64,000 nt of DNA from Terfezia claveryi (lineage: Eukaryota > Ascomycota > Pezizomycetes > Pezizales > Pezizaceae). Below, in pieces: positions 9,401-21,542 of the stretch. A program made the translations under genes and the position numbers. The notes below the pieces were generated by a model. The model made no database searches, was not told the origin of the DNA, and saw only the letters and a program-made list of their open reading frames with translations. Location: assembly GCA_015179025.1 (NCBI GenBank), contig WHUX01000038.1, positions 1 to 64,000 on the forward strand. The letters run 5' to 3'. How positions within the stretch are numbered: position 1 is the first letter of the stretch; each line of letters begins with the position of its first letter.

Positions 9401-11423
9401 TATGACATGCAGCTCTTCAGTAACACAATACCTAACTCACTTCAACGCTAACAGGTTTGGCACTATACCTGTCACTTCTAGCAAACTATGATACATACGA
9501 GATGTAGACTGCATATACTGATACCTAGTCATATGACATGGAATTTGAACAGTTTCTTCCCAGTTCTGGGAAAAACTACTCGCCTAATCTGTAACAGTAG
9601 CTCATCCCCTCCATATAAATCTACTATTTCCATACCCAGCTGATCGTGGTTGCATAACGAACTTATACTTCGTACTCGCCTTGTCATGATGTGTAATACC
9701 TGCTCATCTTATCTTGTTTGCACACTCGCCCGCCAATGCTACTCGTCTTCTCTTGAGCTTTCTGCTATAGGTAGTGGCTACTTGCCTACACGTCAGAATG
9801 TAATCGATCTACTGCTTGATGGACACCCTGGGGAGTGATGGGGATCACTCTACAAGTGCTTGGATCTTACCGTTAAATGCCATGCCAAGCTCTGATTCTA
9901 TTGGAAGGGCGGGTAGTCAGTACTTTGATAAGTAAGGCGAGTACAACAACAAGCGGAGCGACAACGACAACAAGCAAAGACGAGTATGACAACGAATACT
10001 GTATTACTGTCGCAAACTGCCTATTTCCCACGTCATAAGCCCTTGCTTTGGGAGTCTTTTCTACGTAAGATCGTATGCCAGCAGCCAGCATGCCGGGCGG
10101 CTCGTCCCCTGAAGTGGACGGGCAACCAAACCAGTCTAGAGTACAATGCCAACGGCTAGTTGGTTGGGCCGGGGCCTGGTTGGCGTCTGATTGGTAGATA
10201 CTATATTGCGCTGGCTAGCCGGCACCAGGTGGTACAGTATATGCTACAAATGCTATATACCTATAGTCCTCGTGAACGTGGTCATCCAACATAAACCCTA
10301 AACCACGAATCTCACGATACATAGTGTAAGATACATTAAGAATTGGACGCCAGCTGGGGAGTAAAGGTGAGTCAAGCCTTCTCTGTTTTTGGCGAATCCT
10401 CCCGGATCCCGCTAGCTGTAGTAGCCCAAGTTCAGAGTCAAGAAGGCCTCCGCACAGTTCTAGAGGTAGTAGAGGTAGAAGATGATATACACCTATTAGG
10501 GTGAAACTTGCAGGCCGGAATTTACGTATGCGTGCCCTAATATGCCTGTATGTGCGCGTGGGTGGACCTGAAAAACGCCGCTAAGCGCGCGTTGGCAAAA
10601 GGCCTACCTAAGCCAGATTCCGTCAAAGGAGGCACCTGCTATGAGGTGAGCTTCACGATCTCATGATGGAGGCTATAAACAGAATACTGGTACTTGGTGT
10701 GTACGTATTTGCCAACCCCTGGATCTTTTGGTGCATATTGGAGATATTGATATTTACTGAAGTAAATTGGGAACTCATTAGGAGCTTGATATATTGGGTC
10801 TGATAACATGAATTCGAGCCTTCATGTATTTATATGAAGAGACTGGTAATACAAGACCTTCTATCAAATACGATATAGGTCATTGAAAGCTTATCTCAAC
10901 CTATCGGGGCAACAATCCAGAACGAGTTTAACTACCGAGACATTGCAAGGGCTGCCGCAGGCTAGAGTTTAGGCTTATAAACATTTGTTTATCGACCTTA
11001 CTGTATATCGATATTATACCGAAGAGAAACGCTTGGATAATCGTGTGATCGCCACAACACAGCGGTCCAGTCGCGAAGATATACAAGCATACATACAAGT
11101 CAAGGGATTGCGTGTGAGCCTAGCCTGAAGCAGTGGAAGGCGGTCTCGTACCACTGGAGAAAACACAATTGCAACGAGGGCGTTGGAAATATGCACGACA
11201 ACCTTTCCTAGTAAGTCAATCAAAAGCAAACAGAGCTGGCTGGTTAATAGCAGAGTACTCTCAGGCAGCTTGATTCACAGATACCCCATATCCAAATCTG
11301 TATTTGTTCAAATTTGATACCCAGTTGCATTACCGATTGCAAGTTATATTCAAGGAATAATGATGGCATATCTTTCAATAATCCCCTTCCCCCCCAAATT
11401 CACCCGTACCCTCACCTCCACCC
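6431..11423. other. Gene-free interval
   Basis: No open frame here has a convincing start, length, composition or splice context. Apart from the hairpin element at 6,658-6,712 I see only unremarkable unique-looking sequence and a few short local hairpins (for example AGCTGCAT...ATGCAGCT around 9,390-9,415). Confidence 0.5.
6658..6712 (+). repeat. Small hairpin element, copy 1 (decayed)
   Basis: TCCGTCAGGTGA (6,663-6,674) is followed by a T-rich loop, then ACTGAGACAAGTCACCT and AGTACTTT. The same order of words appears on the minus strand at 25,150-25,240. The arms (GTCAGGTGA / TCACCTAAC) no longer pair perfectly, suggesting an older copy of a MITE-like hairpin element. Confidence 0.45.
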
Positions 11424-13640
11424 GTGCCCCATGGGCAGGGCGCAGAGGCCATCTCTGAGAAAGAGCTCATCAGTAAACTCGACCGCAACATAATCCCACT
11501 CGTCATGGCGCTGTACCTATTCTCCTTCCTCGACCGTGTCAACATCGGTAACGCTCGTCTGTACGGTCTTGAAGAAGATTTAGGATTGATAGGAGTACAG
11601 TTCCAGGTTGCGGTGTCAATTTTATTTGTCACTTATATCGTAAGGCCTGCATATCCTTAACCCGGGAATGTTGGTGGTGGAGTGGGCTAACATATATCTC
11701 GGACAAATTTTTGAGATTCCAAGTAACCTTGTGCTAAAGAAGTTTCATTCGGGGAGGTATATCGTGGGGGTAACAGTTGGGTGGGGAGTGGTGGCGGCGC
11801 TTACGGGGGTGGTAAGGGTTAGGTTACTATTGGGTGCTCTAGAGGCGGGGTTGTTTCCGGGGTTGACGGTGAGTATTAGATTTTCTTTTCTTTTACTTTC
11901 CTTTTATTTTCGGAAGAGGGTTTTCTGGTGTATGGGGTGTGAGGTAAGAGCCGGGTGAATGGCCTGGATCGATTGATTTTAGTCGGAATATACCGGGGGT
12001 AGATTGGCGTAGAAGAATGGATAGTGGAATATGCAAAAGGTTATTGTGAGCTTAATTGGTGACATGGAGGGGTTAATGAAGATGGGGAAAGGAGCTGATG
12101 CTATGGAATTGCATGAGCTGACTTAGCCTTCGGTTATTTCGGGGATGTATAGGTTTATCTAACGTTTTTTTACACAAAAAGGGAGTTGGCGTTGAGGATT
12201 GGTATGTAGCCACTGCCTACCCACACAGGGCCTAATATCCTAATATAATTGAGGGCTACTCAGGATATCTATTCGTTAGCGCAGGTACGTTCAAGGAATT
12301 CTGGAATCAGTGAAGCTTAGTTAAGGCATGCATGTATGGGCTAATTCGGATATATGGCAGGATATATAGCACTTGCTGGTGCATGTGGGGTATGAATAGC
12401 TAAACCAACCCTGGACCCTGTTCGACAATGTAGCTGACGTGGCGGTGAGAGGTACTCTAGGGTTTACTTGCGTACTGTATAGGTTTTATGGACGGGGTAG
12501 CTGGTTTGCGAGGGTAGGTTTCCAATACCTTACTTACCCTGAACTGCAACTCCCCCCCTCCCCCAATTGTTTCCCAGCTTCGAAAGCACAATTGTCGACT
12601 TTACTAACAACCTTATCCCGCTACTGCCGCAGGTGGCGGTGGATTCTCATTCTCGAAGGCATTCTCACTGCTCGGGGTGCTGGCATACTTTGTGCTTGCG
12701 GACGACCCCGATGATGCCGGTTATTTGACGCCTGGGGAAAAGCTATTGATGAAGGAAAGGATGCTTGGGGAAATGGGGCAGACGAAGAAGGCAATGGAGT
12801 TTCACTGTAATTTCCTCTGCCGAAGCATTCAATTTCAACATACTAGTGAATTGATGTGGTGATGGGGAATGACGTCCGAAAGTGCTTCCTCGACTGGCGC
12901 TGTTGGGCCTTGTACCTCCCCCCCACCTCCTTCCCACTTTCCCTCTCCCTACCTACCTAACAAAATACCTACTAACTATGCCTCTTCCCGCACAGCGCCA
13001 TCGCGCAATTCGGGGTCGACACCATACTCTACGGTTTCTCAACTTTTCTCCCCACCATCATAAAATCAACTTCCCGCAGCACCACCTGGACCACCCCATA
13101 AATCCAAGCGCTCACCATCCCCTGCTACCTCCTCGGCGCCCTAACCTACCTCCTGACCGCCCGCCTCTCTGACACATACCAATACCATGCCTTCCCAACC
13201 CTCATCGGCTGCACTGTCTCCATCTCTGGGTATATTCTCCTGCTCATCCCCTCTGCCCCGAAGGCGCACACTACCTCGCCACATTTCTTATCGCCGTGGG
13301 GCTATACGTCGCTGCCGGACTGCCGTTATCCTGGTTACCCAGTAACTCCCCCCGGTACGGAAAGCGTACAGCGGGGAGTGGATTTCAGTTGAGTATTGGG
13401 AATGTCGCGGGGGTGGTGATTGCCGTTTATTTACCCGAGTAAAGACGGGCCAAGGAATATTGTGGGGCATGCAGTGACGCTAGGGCTAGTGGCGTTTTGG
13501 GGTGCGGTGTATGCGGTGTTGTAGTGGTCGTATGTGAGGACCAATATGAGGAGGAAGGGGGGAGGGAGGATTGGAAGGTGGAAGGGAAGGAGGAGGACTG
13601 TGTGAGGGAGTTGGGGGATGAGGCGTAAGTCACACCTTTC
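11424..13640 (+). pseudogene. MFS transporter relic (allantoate permease / Dal5-Tna1 type)
   Basis: Pieces of a fungal anion:cation symporter occur in the expected order but in different frames. 11,454-11,640 reads ISEKELISKLDRNIIPLVMA and then FSFLDRVNIGNARLYGLEED, typical of TM1. 11,710-11,870 reads FEIPSNLVLKKF and LLLGALEAGLFPGLT. 12,630-12,790 reads RWRWILILEGIL and DDPDDAGYLTPGEK. 13,018-13,260 reads DTILYGFSTFLPTIIK, an in-frame TAA, then LTYLLTARLSDTYQYHAF. 13,465-13,560 reads GHAVTLGLVAFWGAVYAVL followed by TAG. There is no usable ATG at the N-terminus, several frames are shifted or stopped, and the expected region between TM4 and TM6 is not readable. Some breaks could be introns, but not all. 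The transporter class is clear; function is almost certainly lost. Confidence 0.8.
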
Positions 13641-14592
13641 TGCTTTGTTTTGTATTTCTACTCTTCACTATTGGCGGATACGAGACTGGTATTTGCGTTA
13701 CCCTGAGACTGAATCCGTGTTGACTCGGGGCATATCAGACCGACCGACGTTCAGATATATCACGTAATTGGCGATATAAAATGTTATTTTAGTCAGTCAA
13801 CGTGGTTTTGCTCTTTGGGTTAGGGCCACGTACTCAAGCAATATCTGAATTATTCAATATCACGGCTATTTCCTCACAGCGTTGGCTTGTATCCTCCCCT
13901 ATGCTTGACGTCTGCACGTATCGTTATGTGCTATTCTATTCCACAGTCTATTTGTATACATACCCAGCCCATGACCCCCCCCAAAATACTGGCTTCCTAG
14001 AGGATTTGCGCAGCCAGACTAGTGAAATGGACCCTACAATACAGTAGAATACAGCAACCCTCTCCAGGTGCTGAATATCAAGTCCTTTCCTTACACGCAA
14101 GCCCTCCCGGTCCATCAATTACAATACCCGGATGTATGACACAAAGAATGATGTCCAAGCCGACGCCTAAATAAAGTACAAGGATATTAGGCTCAAAATA
14201 TTTCTCTCTATCTGATAATCTAAACCATCCACCCGCAAATGCATTTACCAAATCAGCCGGAAAGCCATACCTACATATCAACATCAAAACGCCCCACTTG
14301 TCTAGGAAAAAAATTCCATGTATATAGGGTAAGTTCACTTTTGATAACAAATGCAAATAACAAGGAAGATCGAAGCAAATTTAGCAAATATCTAGCTCTC
14401 GGAAGCCAATGTAAACATTAAAAGACTGTACTCTTAAATTGGAAGCTCGGAGGAAGAAGGGTGGCAAAGGCAACGAAGATGTAGGAAGGCCGTTCGACAT
14501 ACAGAGTCTTAAATAGCGAATAGATCTTCCACATTGCCATTGTCCTCACCAGCATTCGCAGCTCCTACCTAATCCTACAACCGCACCGGCAG
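13641..14592. other. Intergenic between MFS relic and F-box gene
   Basis: Nothing gene-like is seen. The right part should contain the 3' untranslated region and polyadenylation signals of the minus-strand F-box gene, whose stop codon is at 14,593. Confidence 0.4.
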
Positions 14593-17500
14593 CTACAGGA
14601 GCTCCTGCAACATCCCAAACACATTATATGTATCCTCAGTTTGATAATCTTCGTCGTCACCCAACAAATCATCACCATAATCACCATCACCACCACTATC
14701 ACCATCATCAATATCATCATCATTATTATCATCACCATCATCCCAATCATCTGTCACATCCGGATGCACAGCTGCAAACTGCGTGTGATACATTGCAAAG
14801 TGTTGGTTCTCAAAACTATCATCATCGAGCCAAGCATCATCATCATCATCAGCCATTTCGGCCTCATCAATCTCATCTTGCCGTTCTTCATATATCTCTT
14901 GCAAAGTATTGTGGTAGTCCTCCATTCGCTGCTCAAGGTCGGCTCCCATATCCACACCATCAACATAACGCCTTAAATCAATGCTATTGATGAACGAGAC
15001 ACCCTTTCCAAGTGTGGTCGGAGCCGGTGGAGAAGCCGTGTTGGCGATAGGATATTGCCGGGGAATAGCTACGTCCTCCCAAAGTACCCAAATCCCGTTG
15101 AACGGCTTACACACAAGCTCATCGTGATCCTCTGCTTGAGTTGAATAATGTTCTCGATCGTGCCAGGTATCAAAAAGTCCTCCTCTAGTCCATCGATGGA
15201 GATCCGTCTTGGGAACTTTCCATAACTGTGGTTTCCGAGAACGCAAGAGGCTCATCTGTGTTTTACTAGGGTCGATGGAATTGCCACCTCGCCTGTACCT
15301 TGGATACTGTAGGTCTTGCCGTTCTCCCAGCTTATCGAGCTTCTCTTCCAAATCCCAGAGTGCGAAGCGGAAGTTTGATGATGCTGCGATATATCTGCTG
15401 CATGGTGAAAACGTGACATAGACGCCATGATCGTAGTCGTCATTCCACCAAGTTCGGGATGGAAGGGGGAGGAGTTCAAGCCCGGGGTTGGAGGACGTCG
15501 AGGAATCGGCGGAGTGAGCTTTGAAATCCCAACAGAAGAGATACCTATGGTGGTACTGTGGATCTCTAGTCGCAGGTCTGGGCTCCAAAGGTTCCTCGTC
15601 GGAAGTGAATTCGTCATCATAATCCGATTGATAGCCGTACACGTCCTCGTACCCATCCAAAAAAACATCAGAGCTGCAAGCCGGGCAATTACACTGTTGG
15701 CCATTGGCCACTTCGTCATCATAGTCTGTGGTCCCTCCATCGCCTTCAAATCCTTCTAGATCTTCATTTTCATTCGCCTTCGCGCGAAATCTCGTTTTAA
15801 CATTCGGCACACTAGCCTTCCCTTTCCCTTTGCCTTTGCCTTTATCTTTTTTCTTCCCCTTGTCCCCTCCTTGAGCACTCTTTCCTACCTCCTCCATGGT
15901 AGGCATTTCACCAAGCTTAGTGACTTTCCTCACTACCTCCTTCCACTTCGTATCCATAATCCCACCCACACTTGCTACTAAACCACCTGCGTCATTCACA
16001 TCCCAATTTACCCATCCTCTCCAGGCACCAGTCACCTCTCTAATCTCCTCCTTTAAACTCACGATCTTGACGGTGTGTCCATTTTCGAGGGCGAAAAACC
16101 AAAATTCGCAACATCCTTTATAACCTGTCGCCGTCCCAGTTCCCCATTTATCCCTATTCATCCTTTGCGACAACGCATTCATTCGCTTTAGCGCTTCTGC
16201 CCGCTGTGTTGCAGTCCGCTCCAACCCAGATTGCGTCTGCGCTTGAAATTCAGCTGCCACATCCCGCGCAAGCTCTTTCCGATGTTGAATGAGGAGCTGC
16301 GGAGAAACTATGTGTCGACGGGTTGCATATATGACCATGCTACTAGTCAACCGAAATCCGTCGTTATCCATGTAGTAAAACTCATGCATTAAGTTATTAA
16401 GCTGCTCTTTGTTGCGGAGTTCTGCAGAAACGCTTAGGCGGGAGTCCTTGTAGTGCAGTGGTACAGCTAGAAGCCGCTGCCATAGCATATCTCCCATTTC
16501 CCCAGCTTGATGACATGGGCGAGCGCGAAAACAGGTCAAGGTACTAGGTGCTAAACCGTCATTGTCGTCACACGAAACAAGATAGGGGCCACGAGAGCGA
16601 AATTCCCAAGTAGTCTCGGTGTCCGGCACAGTATACAGGAGATGTGCAAGATCAGCGCTGGTGATGGTACCAACTGCAGAAATAGCGTTTATGTTCATGG
16701 AAGCACTATGGGGTTGGTTCTGATAATGGTATGCAATGTGATGGGAAATTGCCCAAGGTGGTGGGGGGCTCGGCGCGAAAGGATGGATATGCACAGCGGG
16801 AGTGGAAGCTGTGGTGGCACCAGGTGCCGAGGCAGATGCAGTTCCAATGGAAGTAGAGGCTGCTGCTGTTGATGGGCCTGCGGTAGAGCTCGCAGGAGGT
16901 GTTTGCATCGCAAAAGATGGCGGCTCGAACGGCGGCCTCAAGGATAAGAGGTCCTGACATTTTGGCATGCGCCAGCGAAGATTGACCTTTGTCTTAACCT
17001 CGAGCTCATTGTTATTATCGTCATAATCCACCGTCAGCCTCTCCACTTCTGCGACCTCAAGCCCAGCTAGATCTGGTGGTGCCCGTCCGAGGAATATAGC
17101 CGGCAATGTTTCCTCATTTACAGATATAGTCTTCCCATCCTTCTCTTTTATCTTTCTAAGTTCAGGCACCAGCCTTAGGTTCGCGTCAGAATGGATATTA
17201 TTTTTGGCCCACCTGTTCAGCTGGAGATTGGACAACCCTAGTTTCTGCAATCTATGATAGTCAGGTCCGAGGTCAAGCATTGGGACTGCTGTTCCATCCG
17301 TAGACGACCCTGTGGTACTCTGTTCATCCATTCCCAAAATGTTTTTCAGCGATGGAAAGTGCTCGACAATTGATTTCTTCAATGTCCTGTTTCGATCAAG
17401 CTTCTTGAAAGAAGGAAAACAAGCTGTGTAAGGAACAGGTCTAATGAATTCCGTTGTAGCAATTGAGTATGACTTTCCTTGGTGTAGCCATGGCTCGTTA

Positions 17501-19019
17501 TTCTCAGGTAGTTGATCCATGCGATAGAGCCCATAGAATTCCTCGGTCGATACATCCCTAATTTTGTCGCTCAACCCATAGATAGCGGTCCGTGTCCTTT
17601 CGACTACTGAAAGGCCGTTTGTTACTGTAGAAGCGCTTCCTTGGAGTCGGGCCCCAATTCCGGTCTCTTGCCCGTTTACCATTGTTATATCACCATCTCC
17701 ATCCTTCTCCTGTTGACTTTTCTCTTGTGTTATCACTGCTCTCTTGCCAGTGCTAGCCTTCGTGTTAACGATAATGCATTCTCCTAGCGGTGGTGCTCCG
17801 AAAGATCCTCCTACGACTCCTCTTCTCACAGTGTACCTCGAATCATCATTAATAGCTCCTCGTTCACTATATAGCAATCTCGGGTCGTCCGAGAACAGGA
17901 AGAATGCGATGTTATCCCTGACTCCGCCTTGCGCCAACTCTCGATTCCGCTTGTCTCGCTTCGTATCACTCTGCCTTTGCTCATGGAGGGTCAAGGTGAT
18001 AGATTGCTTTCCAAGTGGATAGCTGTCCAACTGTTCACCCCATGAGGGCATTTTCACTGAGACTATAGGGGGTTCCAGCTCGGATCGAGTACCCTCTGTT
18101 TCGGTATGGACAATTGAGAAAATACGTTTGGTGTAGTGCGTTTTGACCAGGCTTGGTGGGAGAGTGAAGAGTGATGGAAGTGAGGTGTGCACCCTACCAT
18201 ACCGGGGAGCCTTTGCTTTCCTCGCTGTCTTTGAAGGTAAAGACTCGCCATGATCGCTACCGGTAGTCTTCCGCTTTATGGCCCGTTTTGGAGCAAGGGG
18301 GGCTTTTCTTCTTTAGCTGCTGCCTGCTCTGCCTGTTTTTTCTTGACTGCAATCCTCGCGGACCTCCGAGAAATCTGTTGAGTCGTCCCCTCAGTTTTCG
18401 ATGAGATGGCCTCTGCAGCTGTCGAGGGGACCTCAGAAACTGAGGATGGTATGATAGGTTTCGTCTGAAAAGAAAGGAGAGTAGTATCTACCAGTTTCTC
18501 AACTTCCTTGGTCGTTTCCTTTACACCATTCTTTGCCCTGAAATATTTTTCCCATCTCATTTGTGCCTTACACATCTCCCTGTACATTGGTTTCAATTCA
18601 ACGACCACACCTGCGCTAGCTGCAGCATCATCTGCATCCACTGCCCTTTCTTTGCCCTTGAGTGATGCCTTCTTCTCCTCTTTTACCTTAACGTCAATCA
18701 CGACAGGTCCTACCCCAATAGCCCACAGCTCATCCAGAGATTCCGGAATCCCACCGCTCACTGACTCCAAATAATTGGCATCGTCTCCTTCAATGTCTCC
18801 AGTCTTATCAATTTTGCCACCGAACCCACAAACTGCCCTTGCTGCCTCCTTCCAGATGTACTTGTCCGCGGAGATATCGAAGATTTGGTGGTGGAAAGAC
18901 CGACATGTGAGAGCAGCGGTGATGAGGGATGGTGGGTGAGCGAGGAATGTGAATACATGAAGCAGGAGCTCGGGGGGTAGCTTGTATATGGGGGGGTGTA
19001 AAGGTTGTGGTGGCGTCAT
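14593..19019 (-). CDS. Large F-box protein, split by an apparent 1-nt slip
   Basis: The ATG at 19,019 starts a 247-codon frame with a clear N-terminal F-box (about residues 11-50, starting IYKLPPELLLHVFTFL), the Skp1-binding module of SCF ubiquitin ligases. The frame stops at 18,276, but a 1,199-codon frame runs from the same place to 14,593. It is open upstream as far as the six-G run at 18,297-18,302 (C6 on the coding strand), and one extra base there would fuse both into about 1,475 residues. No credible intron bridges the two. Later parts: a Lys/Gly-rich linker (KGKGKGKGK), a cysteine pair region (QQCNCPACSS), a WD-like stretch (VYVTFSPCSRYIAASSNFRF then ALWDL) and a very acidic GAT-repeat-encoded tail. 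The likely role is recruiting an unknown substrate for ubiquitination. Either an assembly error or a real disabling indel is possible; the intact downstream frame favours the former. Confidence 0.72.
14640..14880 (-). repeat. Coding ATC/GAT trinucleotide-rich tract
   Basis: The plus strand is dominated by ATC, CAT and CAC triplets, encoding the Asp-rich C-terminal tail (runs of D with G, W and N) of the F-box protein on the minus strand. It explains the spurious His- and Ile-rich frames on the other strand. Confidence 0.8.
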
Positions 19020-20750
19020 GGCTATGTATGCTGCTATGGTGGAGATGCCTACGGGGGAGTTCTAAGCACAATATTCGGGTCAGCACCACTGGGAAGAGGT
19101 CTTAATGTAGATCTAGGTGGCCCATTTGCATATACTCTGAGGAGGGAACGGAGAATGACATTTACCTATTCTCTACAAGCAGTCGAGGCAATGTCAATTC
19201 TGGCCCAGCCCCTAGTCTCCCGTGTCCGCTGTCTTTATACGGTCCTAGATTTGCTATTCAAGCTCCAGAGGGCGTCAGCACAGGTAGTGTAAGGACAGCA
19301 GGAAGACAGGGACGGTAGCTGCACAGGTTAGAGATGTTGAAAATACTTCAGAGGGATGATGATATTCCACTTGTCTTGCTGGGTAACTTTACGTCGCGTG
19401 GGCAATACACACGTGACTTCGGCGGGTGCGATCTCAAGATAAGAATCATGTGCTATGAAGAAAAACTGCCTTCCTTTATCATTCGAAGAAAGGCTTTCAT
19501 AACGATGATCAGCTGGTCATTTGGGAGAGGTGAAATATTGCATGCAACTAGTCTGGTTGGCACAACACCAAGCAACGAGGTAGGACCAAACAAATTGCAA
19601 CTGCAGGACTACAAATTACCCTGACTCGATAAGGGCTGTAGTTTCAGGCATCAGTCATCGCCAAAGTAATCACCATAGTCTTTTGTAGTCCTTCTAGAGA
19701 ATTGCACAAGTTTGAGTTTAGGGTAGTTCCAAATTCTGCTTTTTGTGTAGATCTAAGTACTGCACTCCATGCTTTTTGTTCTGAGGAACGAGAACAATTA
19801 TTTGGAACGCTCCACTCACCACAGTGAATCAGGAATTTAATGTGGTTGATACTTACCAACATTTCTTTCTCCTCGGGCACCTTGAAGTTCCGCCATTTTC
19901 GATTTCTATGTATTCGTCGCCCAAGGCTGTTTTTACACAAAAATAGCCCAATTTTCTAAGAATTATTAATCCTTCAGAATGACTATCTAGAACCCACCAT
20001 CTTTAATTATGATACCATATTATTATTATATACTTAGCCCTGCCAGGCCTTTAAAGAGAAATAATTATTACGTAGCTCGTATGGCAGGTGCGTCTAGAAA
20101 TCCAGTGATTCCCACAAGTTGTAAGAAATATATGGTTTTGTCATAGTCCACATAAAACAACTTGTAAGTATTCAACCATTTCATAGTAGAGGGCCTTCGC
20201 CTCAGGTTTGGTCTGATATACAGTATATATATAAATGCATGAAACCAAATCTTCTTATACACGCATCACACACACACTACACGTTGTCTAGCAGAATCTA
20301 GTTTTGAGGTTTCATTGTGGAGATAGATGTTCGGCATAATAACTCCGTTATACTCCTTCGGGCCACACTTCTAGTACAAAACATTTCTCAACTAATCACC
20401 CCCGACTTCTCAGCACTGCCAATAAAGCAGAGACAAAAGAAGATATTCTTGCCCCAGGCGTGCTACCTGTTCTTCCATGCACAAACAGCGGTTTGACATT
20501 CATATTCCCCCCATCGCTGAATTGAAGAACCGTGTCAAATACAAGATTTTCACAGGCATTATGGCAAGAGTAAGAGTGGAGTAGAGAACCCAAGCCCAGT
20601 ATAATACTGTCCTTCTGGGTAACATCTGCGTCATACAACCTTCTGGTGCTTGTCCCATATTAATCTTTTATGCTCCCAGCTATGATATCCCGATGGATAT
20701 CCACATCCTACCATAAACCGATTTCCCAAATCTCTTACCCTATATTCACA
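19020..20750. other. Intergenic, no gene recognised
   Basis: The left end holds the promoter region of the minus-strand F-box gene. Open frames here are short and lack features. Nothing else is identified. Confidence 0.4.
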
Positions 20751-21542
20751 CTAAGTATATCTTGTAAATGCTACCCTTTCCTCATACCATAGTGGCACTC
20801 TCCCATAACTATTCACCCCCCTCGATGTTTCTGACTCCGTTGGTGACGGTGGAGATGCCGAATACCTCTCTGACTGATTTGACACAGAGGAGGGAATTTT
20901 CTTAGGGTAATGCGAGCTCGACATGGGACTTTGAGGGTGATTGTGGTGACGAGAATAGGAATTATTAGAGATGTAAGGATCATGGGGAGACTCAGGGGAG
21001 TAAACACGGTGTCCACTGTATGAATCTTGAGGCACTGGCCCACGAGGATTTTCTTCGGAATTATCATGTTCGGGATATTTCTTGTGATGCTGTTGGTGTA
21101 TATGACTATCTGGTTGTTGGGGTTGATATCTATATTCATATCCTTCGTAATCGTACGCGCTTACGGTGATTTTGGGCGCAGATGCAGCTCCAAGTGCATA
21201 TGCGGAATATGGTGCCGGCACCGATATGCCTTCTGGATGAGTATCGGGAGCCCTTGCAGGAGAATACTCGAGCCCGTACGTGTATCGACCATCCACTGGG
21301 CTATCTGGAGATTGACGATCGTATAAGCCGGGCGCGCGATGATGCCTTGACCGATAGGCATGCCTCCGCTCCCGTTCTTCCAGTTCCGAGAATTCGTCAT
21401 TCTGGGCTTCGTAGTAGCTACGGTATACCGAATCCCCACGGCAGTGGTCACGGGAATATGCACTAGGTGAGTCCCGACCTTTACTAGAATGTCCTGGGGA
21501 ACAGGTAGAGTACTCGATAGGAGATGCGGTGTAGTGAGGCAT
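20751..21542 (-). CDS. Low-complexity Tyr/Ser/His/Pro-rich protein
   Basis: A 263-codon ATG-to-stop frame on the minus strand. It has no cysteine-rich or enzymatic motif; composition is dominated by Ser, Tyr, His, Pro and Arg, with an acidic/basic patch (ELEERERRHAYRSRHHR) near residues 55-71 and a terminal YEERVAF segment. It resembles in style the disordered N-terminal half of the Zn2Cys6 gene product at 31.5 kb, but I see no alignable segment. It could be a complete small disordered protein or one exon of a larger gene extending upstream. Length and lack of stops in low-GC surroundings support coding; function unknown. Confidence 0.5.
   Translation of the reverse strand: MPHYTASPIEYSTCSPGHSSKGRDSPSAYSRDHCRGDSVYRSYYEAQNDEFSELEERERRHAYRSRHHRAPGLYDRQSPDSPVDGRYTYGLEYSPARAPDTHPEGISVPAPYSAYALGAASAPKITVSAYDYEGYEYRYQPQQPDSHIHQQHHKKYPEHDNSEENPRGPVPQDSYSGHRVYSPESPHDPYISNNSYSRHHNHPQSPMSSSHYPKKIPSSVSNQSERYSASPPSPTESETSRGVNSYGRVPLWYEERVAFTRYT

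Noticed and set aside
14628..14990. Histidine- and isoleucine-rich plus-strand frames
   Set aside because: They are the antisense of the Asp-rich GAT-repeat tail of the F-box gene on the minus strand.
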